Below, piece after piece: positions 9,456 to 18,260 of a stretch of 64,000 nucleotides of DNA. Made by a program: the position numbers and the translations under genes. Every line of letters begins with the position of its first letter. Position 1 is the first letter of the stretch. Location: positions 329,262 through 393,261 of the forward strand of contig JAOSJO010000025.1 in the NCBI GenBank assembly GCA_027494055.1, written 5' to 3'. The notes beneath the pieces are model-generated. The model had not been told where the DNA came from, made no database searches, and saw only the letters and a program-made list of their open reading frames with translations. Source of the stretch: Anaerolineae bacterium. Lineage in GTDB: Bacteria > Chloroflexota > Anaerolineae > Aggregatilineales > JAFGMM01.

Positions 9456-10726
9456 TGCGTTACCTCAGCGACAATGGGCGCCGCCTCGGTCGAGCGCGGC
9501 GTGCGTACCCAGACGTTCGTATTCCGTTGCGCGCGCACCCGCAGGCGCAGCATGGTCCGCCACAGCGCGTAGAACGGGGCGACCGGCAGGCTCAGATAGA
9601 CCTTGAGCGGCGCGCGCTCCAGCAGCAGGCCCAGCGGCGCGTACGCCAGAAGCCCGATCCACAGGGCAGCAAGCCAGGGCCACGGGAGCGGATGCGCGGT
9701 GAACCACGACACGGCGGCGATCAGGCCGGTGTTGAGCGCGGCAATCACGCCCAGGCTGGAGAACGAAGGCATCCACTGCTCAATCGCGCCGTCCACCTGC
9801 GCCCAACTGCGGTTCCGCAGCCCGGTTTTGAACAGCCGGGGCGCAAGTTTCTTGGTGACTTCTGCGCGGCCATGCATCCACCGCGCCCGCTGGTGGCGGG
9901 CGGCGCTCAGGTTGTTCACCATCTCGCCATAGGCGCGGGCATCGGGCGCGAAGAATACGCGGATGTTGTGCTGCAACAGGTGCGCGCGATACTCGGCGTC
10001 CTCGGTCAATGACGACGCGCTCCACGGGTACTGCTCCAGGACGCCCCGCGCAAAGCACATCGCGTCGCCCATCAGCTTCGAGGACAGCCCCAGGTTGCTG
10101 CGCCCCAGGTTCCGCAGCCGGTTGTCCATGACGAACGCGATGTACATGATCGCCGTGAACCACCCGTCTGCCGGGTTCGCGATGACGTGCTGGCCCTGAA
10201 TGACCGTGTGCCCCTCCTGAAGCCAGGCGTCCATGACGCGCAGGAACGCCGGGTCCACAACCGTGTCGGCGTCAAAAACCACGACCGCGTCATAGCGCGG
10301 CTCGCGGGCGAGGACCGCGTCAAAGAGCCAGGCGAGCGCGTAGCCCTTGCCGCGCTGTTCGAGATTGCGCCGTTCGAGAGCAATCGCGCCGGCGCGGCGC
10401 GCCACCTCGGCGGTGGCGTCGGTGCAGTTGTCCGCGACGACAAACACGTCAAAGCAGTCCGCGGGGTAGTCCTGCGCAAGGAGGCGCGTGACCGTCCGCC
10501 CAATCGTCGCTTCTTCGTTGTGCGCCGGGATCGTCACCGCGAAGCGGTGGACGGGCTGGGCCGGCGACCTCGGACGGGGCTTGCGGATGCTCGCAAACGC
10601 CAGCGCATACAGGTAGCCCAAACACAGGATCACAAAGGCAAGTAGGCCGGAAGCGATTGCTCTCGCCAGCAACGTCATCATAGCGCCTCGAAAGCGGGGG
10701 TGTGTTCGGTCGTCCAGTTGATTCAT
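9452..10726 (-). CDS. Membrane glycosyltransferase family 2
   Basis: First gene of the polysaccharide operon, up to 424 residues. An N-terminal helix is followed by a GT-A domain with VTIPAHNEEATIGRTV, VVADNCTDATA, the FDADT metal-binding DXD motif, SLTEDAEYR and the QRARWMHGR motif typical of processive or lipid-acceptor GT2 enzymes. Two or three C-terminal hydrophobic segments place it in the inner membrane. Two starts are possible: ATG 10726, or the ATG pair at 10681 (MMTLLARAIASG), which fits the hydrophobic N-terminus better. A 17-base palindrome overlaps the upstream ATG, which would make sense as an operator if translation starts at 10681. Confidence 0.87.
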   Translation of the reverse strand: MNQLDDRTHPRFRGAMMTLLARAIASGLLAFVILCLGYLYALAFASIRKPRPRSPAQPVHRFAVTIPAHNEEATIGRTVTRLLAQDYPADCFDVFVVADNCTDATAEVARRAGAIALERRNLEQRGKGYALAWLFDAVLAREPRYDAVVVFDADTVVDPAFLRVMDAWLQEGHTVIQGQHVIANPADGWFTAIMYIAFVMDNRLRNLGRSNLGLSSKLMGDAMCFARGVLEQYPWSASSLTEDAEYRAHLLQHNIRVFFAPDARAYGEMVNNLSAARHQRARWMHGRAEVTKKLAPRLFKTGLRNRSWAQVDGAIEQWMPSFSSLGVIAALNTGLIAAVSWFTAHPLPWPWLAALWIGLLAYAPLGLLLERAPLKVYLSLPVAPFYALWRTMLRLRVRAQRNTNVWVRTPRSTEAAPIVAEVTQ

Positions 10727-10741
10727 ACCATTTACTGGTAT
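10725..10741. promoter_or_regulatory. Palindrome at start of polysaccharide operon
   Basis: ATACCA and TGGTAT flank a five-base centre at the 5' end of the operon. It has the size and symmetry of a repressor site, but no regulator is encoded next to it. Confidence 0.3.
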
Positions 10742-10743
10742 TC

Positions 10744-12018
10744 TTAAGGTGAAAAGCGCGTGAAGATTATCTTACAATCTATTACACGCGACCGCAGCCC
10801 GCCCTGGGCGCTGCCCAGGGCCTCGTCCTCGCCCACGCCCTCGATCTTGGTGCGCCGGCCCTCGACGAAGTTCAGGAACGGCGGCAGTTGCACCTCCGCG
10901 CTCGCCTTGCTCGACGCAATCGCCCCGCCCCAGAGGAACTCCGGGATGCGGCTGTGGTCGAGCAGCAGCAGGAAGAGCAGCTGAGCATCGACCGGATGTC
11001 CTCCGAGAAGCCCACGCTGGGCGAGGCAAACTTGAACGACGCCCCCTTGCCCAGGATCAGCATCGTCAGCCGGTGCCAGATGATCTCGAACACGTTCTGG
11101 TACGTCCCGGACGCGGCGTCGTAGTACTCGACCTCCTCGCCGTTGACTTCCTTCACCTTCTCCGGGTCCTCGGCCCCTCCACGACCGGCATCGGGTTGCC
11201 GTGGATTTCGGCCCCGTCCAGGCCTTTTGCGCAGCAGCACGTCGTAGCGGTAGAAGAGGTCGAGCATCGCCTCGTAGACGGGCCGGCCGAACAACTCGTT
11301 CGTGCTGCGGTCGTTGGGCAGGTGCACGATGGGCAGCCGGCCGATCAGGTTGGCGTACTGGAAGGTCTCCACCTCGCCGACGTAGTGCCCGTCCACTGCC
11401 TTCTTCCACCGCAGCTTCAGCGTGCGCCCGTCGAGGCGGTATTCGTCGGTGACCGACACCTCGTCCAGTTCCACGTGCACCGTGTAGGCGACGGGCCGGC
11501 GGTAGTCGAGCGGGTGCACGCGCACGGTGACCGAGGTCGGGTGCGAGCACGGTGAGCGACCCGTCGGCGTTGACGGCGACGAACTGGTCGCCGAGCGCGT
11601 AGAGGTCCTCGACCAGCGACAGAAACAGCGCGCGATGCCGGCGCGCGAACACCGCCAGGCGGTTGTTGGTGTACGCCACATGGTCGGTCTCCGGGTCCGC
11701 GTCGGGCGCGGGCTTCTGCGCGAGGACGAAGCCCACGCCGCCGCCGAGCACGTAGCTGGCGACGATCTCGGTGAGCGGCTTGGCGAAAAGCCCGCCGAAG
11801 GTGTAGCCCTTCTGCAGCCCCCGGCGCAGCTTGTCCCAGAAGGCGTAGTCGGCGCGCTTGCGGTCCAGGCCGGCCGGTCGGCCCAGGCGCGCCATCCAGA
11901 AGTCCGCGCCCAGCGCGCGCGACACCCGGCCCACGATCTGCCGCACGGTGGGGGTCAGGCGCGCGGCCCGCACGCGCCCCGTCACGCGCTCGCGCAGCGT
12001 GAGTGAAAGCTCGCTCAA
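10744..12018 (-). pseudogene. Phage portal protein, Gp6-like, frameshifted and 3' truncated
   Basis: The portal is the dodecameric ring through which phage DNA is packed. From the TTG start at 12018, with a GGAGGTG ribosome site, pieces in successive frames read as one portal protein of the SPP1 Gp6 class: LSELSLTLRERVTG, the FWDKLRRGLQKG region, LVEDLYALGDQFVAVN, VEYYDAASGTYQNVFEII and GASFKFASPSVGFSEDIRSML. Breaks fall near 11538, 11215 and 10985. The 3' end stops abruptly around 10790 beside the polysaccharide operon, without the usual C-terminal wing and crown region, so the gene is truncated as well as frameshifted. It follows the terminase with a few bases of overlap, as in a packaging operon. 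Confidence 0.7.
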
Positions 12019-13616
12019 CGTGGCACCTCCCGGTCGCGATCCCCGCCCTGGCTGCGGTACAGCCCGCGCACGCGCACGCGCGCCGCGCCCGTCGATTGCC
12101 CCCGCCGCCGCCAGCTTGTTGAAGCCGCCGGCGGTGGCGTCCGCCAGGTCGCGAAAGCGCCCGTTGGGCAACGCGGTGAACTCTTCAATGAACTCGCCGT
12201 TCCACGCGCCGCGCACCAGGCGCACGTTGCCGGCCTGCGCCTGCCCGCGAACGGCTCCAGGCGCGTGTCCTTGGCGCCGGTGGGGCGGTCGGCCTCGACC
12301 ACGAAGCCCTTCAGGTTGCGGATCGTCGCCTCCGCGCTCTCCTTGCCGCCCGACCCCGGCTCCTGCTCGATGTAAATCCGCACCGCGCGCGGCGATCCGT
12401 AGCGTTGTGCGTCCAGCTCGGCGGTCTGCTTGATGACGGCCTCGCGCTCCCCGGCGCTCCACTGGCCGAATACGGCATCCTCGATGTAGATCAGGCCGTC
12501 GTCCGCGTGCGCCTGCAGCACGCCGGCCGTGCGCGCGCCGCCATCTTTCGTGCCGGCCTTGTCCCAGTACCGGGCGCGCCGCGCCTTCGCCGGGGCCGCG
12601 TCCACGATCTCGAACCATTCGCGCCGGAACCACGCGCCCTCGCGCGGCCGGGGCACGCCCTGGTACTCGGCGCTTCACGCCACCTCGCCCAGGTCGGTGC
12701 GCAGCTGCGCCAGCGCCGGCCGGCTGAAGCGCTGCGGCGTCAGCGGCTCCCCGGCGCGCGCCCCAATGGCTCCGGCTGTCCGGTGGGCAGACCCAGGTAG
12801 GCGTCGTTGGCGTCGCGCGTCGCCTGGTCCTCCGCCAGCGCCGGCAGGCGCAGCACCGTCCAGGCCTCCGCCTGCGCCTGCAGCAGCCGGCCGGCCAGGT
12901 CGTCGGCGTGCCAGCGCGTGCAAACGAGCACGATGGCGCCCTCTTCCCAGACGCGCGTGCGGAAGGTGGTGCGGTACCACTCCCACACGTGGTCGCGGAT
13001 GGTCTGCGACTGCGCCTGTGCCCAGTTCTCGAACGGGTCGTCGATGATGCCCAGCAGCGCGCCATGGCCGGTGATCGGCCCGCCCACGCCTGCCGCCAGG
13101 AGGCTGCCCCGGTAGGGCGGGGCCAGCTCCCAGCGGTTCACCGCGCGGCTGTCGCGGCGCGTGGCCACGGTGGGGGAAGAGGCGGCGGTAGGCGTCGCTC
13201 TCGACGATGCCGCGCGCCTGGCGCGACTTGCTGTACGCCAGGTCGGCGCCGTAGCTGGCGAGGATGATGGGGTCGTCGGGCCGCCGGCCCAGCCAGAACG
13301 CCGGCAGGCGCACCGAGGTCAGCTCCGATTTTCCCATTTGTGGCGGGGCGAAGATCATCAGGCGCGTGATCTCCCCCGCCACCACGCGGTCGAGGGTTTC
13401 TGCGATCAGCGCGTGCGCCGGCTCGGCGACGTAGCGCGGGAAGGTGTGCTGCGTGAAGGCGAGCAGGCTCTGGCGCGCGGACGTCAGCGCTTCGTCCTCG
13501 GCGCTGCCGGCGACCGTCTCCAGGCCTTCGACGAGCGCCCGCATGTACCGGTCTCGCGCCGAGCGCTGCCCCTGGTCGCTCGCCGTCGTCAGTTCCAGGG
13601 TCGCCAGCGGGTTCAT
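12015..13616 (-). pseudogene. Phage terminase large subunit, frameshifted with a nonsense codon
   Basis: The large terminase is the ATPase-nuclease that cuts and packs phage DNA. The start ATG at 13616 overlaps the HGG-protein stop (ATGA). The ATPase half has the Walker-like FAPPQMGKSEL and IILASYGADLAYSKSRQ. After a frameshift near 13171-13175 (five G, plus strand) it continues with VNRWELAPPYRGSLLAAG, PITGHGALLGIIDDP and LVCTRWHADDLAGRLL. A second break lies near 12760. At 12675-12677 a TGA replaces an expected Trp codon, and the same frame then continues through the nuclease domain (YWDKAGTKDGG, YIEQEPGSGGKES). A further break near 12240 restores the C-terminus. The nuclease half matches the TIGR01630 type. 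Substitution plus frameshifts argue for real decay. Confidence 0.75.
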
Positions 13617-14353
13617 TGTGCCGGCCCCCTGGCGACGAAGAGCGTGCGGAACTCCGCCGCAATCGCCGCCAGCGCGTCGCGGTCCTGCACGTGCCGGCGG
13701 ATGATGTCGAGCTGCGCCGCCGCCAGCGCCATGAGTTCGCGCGCCGCGACCGCCTGCTCGCCGAGCGCCTCGACGCGCGCCTTGCTCTCCACGAGCTTGC
13801 GCCGGCGCTCGATCAGCGCCAGGAGCTGGTTCCACGTGTCGCGCTCCGTGTCCGCCTGCGCGATGGCCGCGCCCAGGTCGTCGACAGCCGCCTTGAGTGG
13901 CGCTTTCCGGCCGGCCTTGGCCGCCTGGACGAGGGCGGCGTGCGCCGCCCTTGACCCGCGCCCACGCCGGCTGTCCCTCGCCCGTGCCCAGCCGGTCCAG
14001 CACCTGGGTCTGGGCGCGTAGAGGAGCGCGATCTCGTCGTCGAGCGCGCGCAGGTCCGCGTCGGCCAGGGCGGCCTGGTACCGGTCGAGGAGGTTGGCCG
14101 GCAGGTGTTTCGAATACCGTCCGTGCTTGAAGTTCGGGCTTGCCACGCCGGCGGGCGTCTTGCCGCCGTGCAGCCGGCACCGACCGTTTGGGAACAACGC
14201 CATGCTCTGGCATGACATGGTGGTCAGGCGCCGGCGCGCGCCGCAGATAACCCGCCCCTGCGCGTTTTTCTGCCCCGTCCGATATGGGTCCAGGTCGGCG
14301 GCGCGGTCGGCCTCCACCTGCGCCCTGATTGCCGCTGCTTCATCCGGAGTCAC
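13613..14353 (-). CDS. HGG-motif phage protein, probable small terminase-like subunit (copy 1)
   Basis: First gene of the packaging remnant, 246 residues. It contains CRLHGGKTPAGVASPNFKHG followed by RYSKHLPANLLDRY, a Cys/His/Gly-rich segment typical of phage proteins encoded just before the large terminase, then a long helical C-terminal half. About 25 residues (codons around 13945-14025) are read out of frame between two compensating single-base shifts; the neighbouring frame gives RAQTQVLDRLGTGEGQ. The stop overlaps the terminase start by four bases. DNA recognition at packaging initiation is inferred from position only. A diverged copy lies at 17543-18085. Confidence 0.6.
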   Translation of the reverse strand: MTPDEAAAIRAQVEADRAADLDPYRTGQKNAQGRVICGARRRLTTMSCQSMALFPNGRCRLHGGKTPAGVASPNFKHGRYSKHLPANLLDRYQAALADADLRALDDEIALLYAPRPRCWTGWARARDSRRGRGSRAAHAALVQAAKAGRKAPLKAAVDDLGAAIAQADTERDTWNQLLALIERRRKLVESKARVEALGEQAVAARELMALAAAQLDIIRRHVQDRDALAAIAAEFRTLFVARGPAQ

Positions 14354-14464
14354 GCCATCACGCCTCGTTGATCTCAGGGTTTCCGGCTCTTTTTAGGGAT
14401 TGCCGCACGCTCGTAATGACCTCGCGTCCATGAGCGCGTCTGTACGCCGTAGAGAATCGAAAAT

Positions 14465-14506
14465 CCGACCATCATCCGCTGCGGTTCCGCCGCAGGTGAC
14501 GGTCGG
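14465..14506 (-). promoter_or_regulatory. Leader hairpin of HGG gene, copy 1
   Basis: CCGACC pairs with GGTCGG, and inner CTGCGG with CCGCAG, forming a two-stem hairpin just downstream of the promoter. The same arrangement is kept in copy 2 (about 18183-18223), with base changes. Confidence 0.45.
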
Positions 14507-14515
14507 ATTGACTTC

Positions 14516-14543
14516 AGTATAGCACAATTGTTTGTGCCGGCAA
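14516..14543 (-). promoter_or_regulatory. Sigma70 promoter of phage packaging genes, copy 1
   Basis: On the minus strand TTGCCG, a 16-base spacer and TATACT. Both boxes and the spacing are conserved in copy 2 (18233-18260), although flanking bases have diverged. Confidence 0.6.
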
Positions 14544-14740
14544 TGGCCGGTCTGTCTTGCTATGCCGCACGCAGCACTCGATATTGGTTACAGCAGCGTC
14601 AGTGGCGTGCCAGCTGGTGTATCCCCAGCGCATCACCTAATCCAGCACAAGGCGCGAGCGAATACAAGTTACCTTTTGCCCAACTTGTGCCAGATATATG
14701 CGGGTGAAATAGGAGATTGGTGGAAAGGAATGACGAGGTA

Positions 14741-14777
14741 GACAAGTGGGTTAATGGGTAGGTTCAACCCACTTGTC
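14741..14777. terminator. Long inverted repeat, terminator-like
   Basis: GACAAGTGGGTT and AACCCACTTGTC form a perfect 12-bp stem with a 13-base loop, followed on the plus strand by TGTTTTA. It sits between the phage promoter region and the end of the LemA-like gene. The 14354-14802 gap otherwise holds only the leader and promoter described separately. Confidence 0.45.
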
Positions 14778-14802
14778 TGTTTTACTCCAGCAGGCCAGCT
14801 GT

Positions 14803-15414
14803 CTACTCGCTCAGCGATGTGCGAAGCAGTGGACTATTGGTCGGAACCGGATCAGGGTAACCCTGTGGCAGGCCAAACAGTGCACGGGCTACCTTTGCGC
14901 TAATCCAGTTCTGGTAACCGTTGTATTCGTCAGTGGAGACGTTCAGCTCCATCAGAGCGATCCAGGCCACGCTCAGTGTCGTATCCATTTCGGCGACCAG
15001 TGTTCGGAACTCGTCCGTATCCAGTTCCGGAACAGCATTGTTGCCATCCAAGAGCGAATGGACATTCCGACTAAACGTTACGAGGCCCTGAAATCGACTT
15101 GCCACTGTGGCATCGGCGCGATTGAACGTGGTCAATGCACTCGAAAGCCCAGTATATAGCCGATTAGCTGACAGATCTACGCCAGCGTCGTCGATGGAAG
15201 CTATGACCCTTTCCATCATAGGAGCGATTGCCGGAAGGGTGAGATCAAAGGCTATCTGCGCCGCCTCAACCCTCTCCTGGCGGGCGACCAGTTGGCTTTG
15301 ATCGTTAGGGATCGAGATGATCAGCAACACCACGAGCACGAGCAGGGCGACGCCGATGATCTTGCTCCGCAGACTCAGGCGATTCAGGGAAGCCTTTTTG
15401 GGGAGCTTCCTCAC
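14803..15414 (-). CDS. Single-pass membrane protein, LemA-like
   Basis: A 203-residue protein with a basic N-terminus, one strong membrane helix (about residues 19-36, IIGVALLVLVVLLIISI) and an extracytoplasmic helical domain. The C-terminal part (DEYNGYQNWISAKVARALFG) recalls the tail of LemA-family proteins; the match is partial and the function unknown. The open frame starts at a GTG (15414) with no good ribosome site. An ATG at 15439 has a strong AGGAG site but lies in another frame; one base lost or gained in the CCCC/AAAAA region near 15395 would join it to this frame, so the true start may be 15439. Confidence 0.5.
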   Translation of the reverse strand: MRKLPKKASLNRLSLRSKIIGVALLVLVVLLIISIPNDQSQLVARQERVEAAQIAFDLTLPAIAPMMERVIASIDDAGVDLSANRLYTGLSSALTTFNRADATVASRFQGLVTFSRNVHSLLDGNNAVPELDTDEFRTLVAEMDTTLSVAWIALMELNVSTDEYNGYQNWISAKVARALFGLPQGYPDPVPTNSPLLRTSLSE

Positions 15415-15594
15415 CGGTTGGTTCTCTGGATGCGGTCATGACTTACTCCTTTGAATTGAGCCGCCTTCCTCGAGGACGTTTGACATAGGCTTCTCTCAAG
15501 TTTCTTGCCGTAGCGTCCTCAAAGTCCGGCGGTAACCAATGAAGATGGTCGTGCTCGACAGTAACTTTGGGAATTGGTGTTTAAAGTCTCTCGC

Positions 15595-15891
15595 CTATAC
15601 GTCCACCACCGAGTCATCGCTGCCAAAGGCGTTTGAGACGTAACCATCAGCGGCTTCGTCATTCTCCCAGCGTTCACCATCAAGCAAGTAGCGGAAGCGG
15701 TAGTGTCGGCCTGGTTGAAGTGAGATCGTTATCGTGAGACTGCCATCCTTGCGCCGTTTCATGGGATGAGTGGCCTTGTCCCAATCATTGAATTCACCAC
15801 ATAGGTGAGCGGTTTGGACCTCCGCTTGGGGGACGAACGTAAACGTCACCTGACACGAACGACGCGACTTGGAATAGACCTTTTTTATCAT
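15595..15891 (-). CDS. CBM48/isoamylase N-terminal domain protein
   Basis: A 98-residue single-domain protein with the glycogen-binding CBM48 pattern: VTFTFVPQAEVQTAHLCGEF, then NDWDKATHPM and a C-terminal YRFRYLLDGERWENDE strand pair. Stand-alone domains of this kind resemble the beta-subunit glycogen-binding module of AMP-activated kinase. It probably binds glycogen or alpha-glucan, or scaffolds a partner enzyme; no enzyme is fused. The start has a GGAGGAAACC ribosome site. It lies between two small genes on the same strand, with no visible operon link. Confidence 0.8.
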   Translation of the reverse strand: MIKKVYSKSRRSCQVTFTFVPQAEVQTAHLCGEFNDWDKATHPMKRRKDGSLTITISLQPGRHYRFRYLLDGERWENDEAADGYVSNAFGSDDSVVDV

Positions 15892-15949
15892 ACGGTTTCC
15901 TCCGTTGCTTGGCAGGTTAGCCTGGCAATTGCATCAGCGGCGTGTAGCC

Positions 15950-16188
15950 TTAGGCGGCCCTGCCCAAGGCCAACATGCAGAAGATGTCGCCCAAGGTGAT
16001 AATGCCCACCCGCTTGCCTTTGGTGATCCGCTAATGGCAGGCCGCCGCTCTTGCCGTTCAACATCAATTGAGCCGCGCGCGATGAAAGTATGAGGCGTGA
16101 CAGTGATTGGGTTGCGCGTCATGACTTCGCGCACCCTGAATTGGTACCGGACAAGAAACCGCCTTGGGGGCGGAAACATCAGCGGCAA
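15950..16188 (-). pseudogene. CBS-domain protein remnant
   Basis: Pieces of one CBS domain can be read in two frames: VREVMTRNPITVTPHTFIAR in the first, then KGKRVGIITLGDIFCMLALGRAA followed by a stop at 15950 in the second. The intact CBS-pair protein at 59372-59794 has nearly the same segments (CEVMTPNPITVTPLTTIARA and LVGIITESDIFRMLVQGRAA), so this is a decayed paralogue holding only the second CBS domain. A stretch in between (about 16040-16080) has lost the consensus. CBS domains usually bind adenine nucleotides. Confidence 0.6.
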
Positions 16189-16236
16189 CGTTACTTGTAG
16201 TATACCCCAAAAACAGGGTGCCGGCGCATTTAGCCG

Positions 16237-16428
16237 GGATGCGCCCAGGGCAATCGCGTCTTATTTTAGAAACCCCCACCTGTGGAGGGCGCATCATACC
16301 AGCACCTAAATGTGGCGGCGCACTTTGCGACGCTCCAAAGCGGCAATCCCATATGTGGGGTACGATTTGCCTGGAAGCGCCACATATGCCCCCATCGAAT
16401 TTAGACGCGATTGCCCTGGGGATGCGCC
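16237..16428. repeat. Palindromic repeat unit with nested inverted repeats
   Basis: CCCAGGGCAATCGCGTCT at 16244-16261 is exactly inverted at 16403-16420. Inside lies a second perfect inverted pair, CATATGTGG (16350-16358) and CCACATATG (16380-16388). GGATGCGCCC occurs directly at both ends. A variant arm (AGACGCAATTGCCCTGAGG) recurs at 16924-16942. The size of about 190 bases and the lack of a gene fit a miniature inverted-repeat element or a folded intergenic RNA. This unit fills the 16189-16493 gap. Confidence 0.55.
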
Positions 16429-16493
16429 CTTCTGCGTGCACAGCCTGTGCTATACTTCACTCAAGAAGAGGGGGGAATGCGGGTATCAGTGGC

Positions 16494-16769
16494 ATGAGCG
16501 ACGAACATGATACGCTTCGGGTTTTCGATAACTGGCTGGTCGTTGCCGAGGCCGTGGACTTGACCGGATTCAGTGTGGAGCACCTGCACAGGCTTGCGCA
16601 GGATCAGCGTGTAGAGGCAGTCAAGTTGGGCGGGCGGTGGCTCTTCAAGCGCGAAAGCCTCCTGGCGTTTGCAGCCAAGGCTGACAGGGGTGAAGCGCCT
16701 GGGCGTGAGGCGGGGGTGAATGATACCATTTCACCGGATGAAACGGCGGAAAACCAGGGTTCGGAGTAG
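16494..16769 (+). CDS. Excisionase-family helix-turn-helix protein
   Basis: A 91-residue DNA-binding protein. The core LVVAEAVDLTGFSVEHLHRL, then RVEAVKLGGRWLFKRESLLAF, is the winged helix-turn-helix of the excisionase/MerR-like group, and an acidic Gly-rich tail follows. Such proteins bend DNA at attachment sites or act as small regulators. It is preceded by a TATACT -10-like box at 16451-16456 and closed by a strong terminator at 16791, so it is a single-gene transcript. The truncated integrase 250 bases downstream is a possible old partner. Confidence 0.75.
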   Translation: MSDEHDTLRVFDNWLVVAEAVDLTGFSVEHLHRLAQDQRVEAVKLGGRWLFKRESLLAFAAKADRGEAPGREAGVNDTISPDETAENQGSE

Positions 16770-16790
16770 CCGGCCCGGATGTGCTCATGC

Positions 16791-16818
16791 GACGCTCGCC
16801 ACTATGGCGAGCGTTTTT
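16791..16818 (+). terminator. Rho-independent terminator of HTH gene
   Basis: CGCTCGCC and GGCGAGCG form an 8-bp stem with a five-base loop, followed directly by six T. Confidence 0.9.
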
Positions 16819-17017
16819 TGTGTGTTGCTTTCCGCATCACACGATACGTGGCGAAAGGATATCCTCCCCAGTGCCTCAATCCTCAGGGTGATTGTCTCCT
16901 GTTCTGAGAGCCGCCTCCAGTAGAGACGCAATTGCCCTGAGGTTCTACACTCTGGGTAAGCCAAACCGGACTCGATGGCCAATGAAGCTTCCCTCCGGGC
17001 GATTATTGATTGTGATA

Positions 17018-17550
17018 ATGCCAATTAACGTTACCAAATTGAGGGCCAAGGTGAGCGACCAGAGTGCACTGATTTTGGGCGCAGACAGGCCGGCGCACAG
17101 CCTGGCTGGCCTGCCCGAGCCAATCCTGCGCGCGCGGCAGGCAACCCTCGACAGCCTGACCCGCCCCAACAGCAAGCGCGCGTATGCGCGCGACATCGAC
17201 TGCTTACCTGGCCTGGTGCAGCGAGCGCGGCCAGCCGGCCTTCCACCTGGCCACGCTGGAGGCCTACAAGGCCGACCTGCTGGCGGAGGGCAAGAAGGCG
17301 GCGACCGTCAACCGCTACCTGTCCGCGGTGCGCGCCCTGCTCAGGAAGGTGGGCCAGCTCTACCCCGAGGTCCGGGAACAGGCCGAGATCACCCGTGAGG
17401 TGAGGAGCGTCAGGCAGGCCGGCGCCAGGGTGGGAGTGCGCCTCTCGCTCGACGAGACGCAGGCCCTCGTCGACGCGCCGCCGGCGGACACGCTGCGTGG
17501 GCGGCGCGACCGGGCGCTGCTCGCCGTGCTCTTCGGCTGCCTCTTGCGCC
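17018..17550 (+). pseudogene. Tyrosine recombinase fragment, truncated
   Basis: The N-terminal core-binding domain of a phage-type integrase: LDSLTRPNSKRAYARDID, then after one frameshift near 17200 AYLAWCSERGQPAFHLATLE and VNRYLSAVRALLRKVGQLYP. The catalytic domain begins (LSLDETQALVDA, LRGRRDRALLAVLFGCLLRR) and ends at the motif carrying the first catalytic Arg. At 17546-17554 the sequence switches to the antisense strand of the HGG phage gene through the shared bases TTGCGCCGG. The remaining catalytic residues (Lys, HxxR, Tyr) are missing, so it cannot be active. Confidence 0.75.
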
Positions 17551-18085
17551 GGCGCTCGATCAACACCAGGAGCTGGTTCCACGTGTCGCGCTCGCTGTCC
17601 GCCTTTTCGATGGCCTCGCCCAGGTCGTCGATGGCCGCCGCGAGCGGCGCGTTCCGGCCGGCTTTGACCGCCTGGACGAGGGCGGCGTGCGCCGCCTTGA
17701 CCCGCGCCCACGCCGGCTGTCCCTCGGTAGACGAGCGCGATCTTGTCGTCGAGCGCGCGCAGGTCCGCGTCGGCCAGGGCGGCCTGGTACCGGTCGAGGA
17801 GGTTGGCCGGCAGGTGTTTCGAGTAGCGCCCATGCTTGAAGTTCGCGTGCGCCACGCCGGCGGGCGCTCTTGCCGCCGTGGAATCGGCATCGTCCATTCG
17901 AAAAAGATCGCCGCATTCTGGCACGGCAGGCCGATCCGGTGCCGGCGTGCGCCACAGATGACCCGTCCCTGCGCGTTCTTCTGCCCTGTCCGGTATGGGT
18001 CCAGGCCGGCGGCGTGGTCGGCTTCCACCTGCGCCTTGATCGCCGCTTCTTCTGGGGTCACGTCAGGTTCCTTCGTCCATGACAT
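17543..18085 (-). pseudogene. HGG-motif phage protein, degraded second copy
   Basis: A diverged paralogue of the 13613-14353 gene. The N-terminus (GLDPYRTGQKNAQGRVICGA), the FKHGRYSKHLPANLLDRYQ core and the WNQLLVLIERRRK helix are recognisable, but the frame changes near 17870-17900 and again near 17735. About 37 bases present in copy 1 are absent. The 3' end is replaced by the integrase fragment running in the opposite direction. No terminase follows, so this copy has been separated from its operon. Confidence 0.7.
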
Positions 18086-18232
18086 ACCCAGGTGTCCATG
18101 ACATCCCCCAAACGTGAAGGCTCTCAGGGTTGCCGTCGTTCTTCAGATGCACGCCCGCACACCCGTAGAGAATCGGAAAATCCGGCAATCATCGGCTGCG
18201 GGGTCGCCGCAGGTGACGGTCGGACTGCATTC

Positions 18233-18260
18233 AGTATAGCACATTTGTTTGTGCCGGCAA
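18233..18260 (-). promoter_or_regulatory. Sigma70 promoter, copy 2
   Basis: TTGCCG, a 16-base spacer and TATACT on the minus strand, as in copy 1, with a leader hairpin downstream. The rest of 18086-18395 holds the leader and a short CACCTGC/GCAGGTG hairpin near 18351-18371, with no gene seen. Confidence 0.5.

Larger units (their letters stand above)
13796..14570. repeat. Diverged long direct repeat, copy 1
   Basis: About 775 bases covering the 5' two thirds of the HGG gene, its leader hairpin and promoter recur in the same orientation at 17543-18287. The copies differ by substitutions, single-base indels and a gap of about 37 bases in copy 2. Confidence 0.7.

Noticed and set aside
16785..17024. 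A 79-codon minus-strand frame after the HTH gene
   Set aside because: Overlaps the terminator and a repeat arm, with no ribosome site or family pattern.
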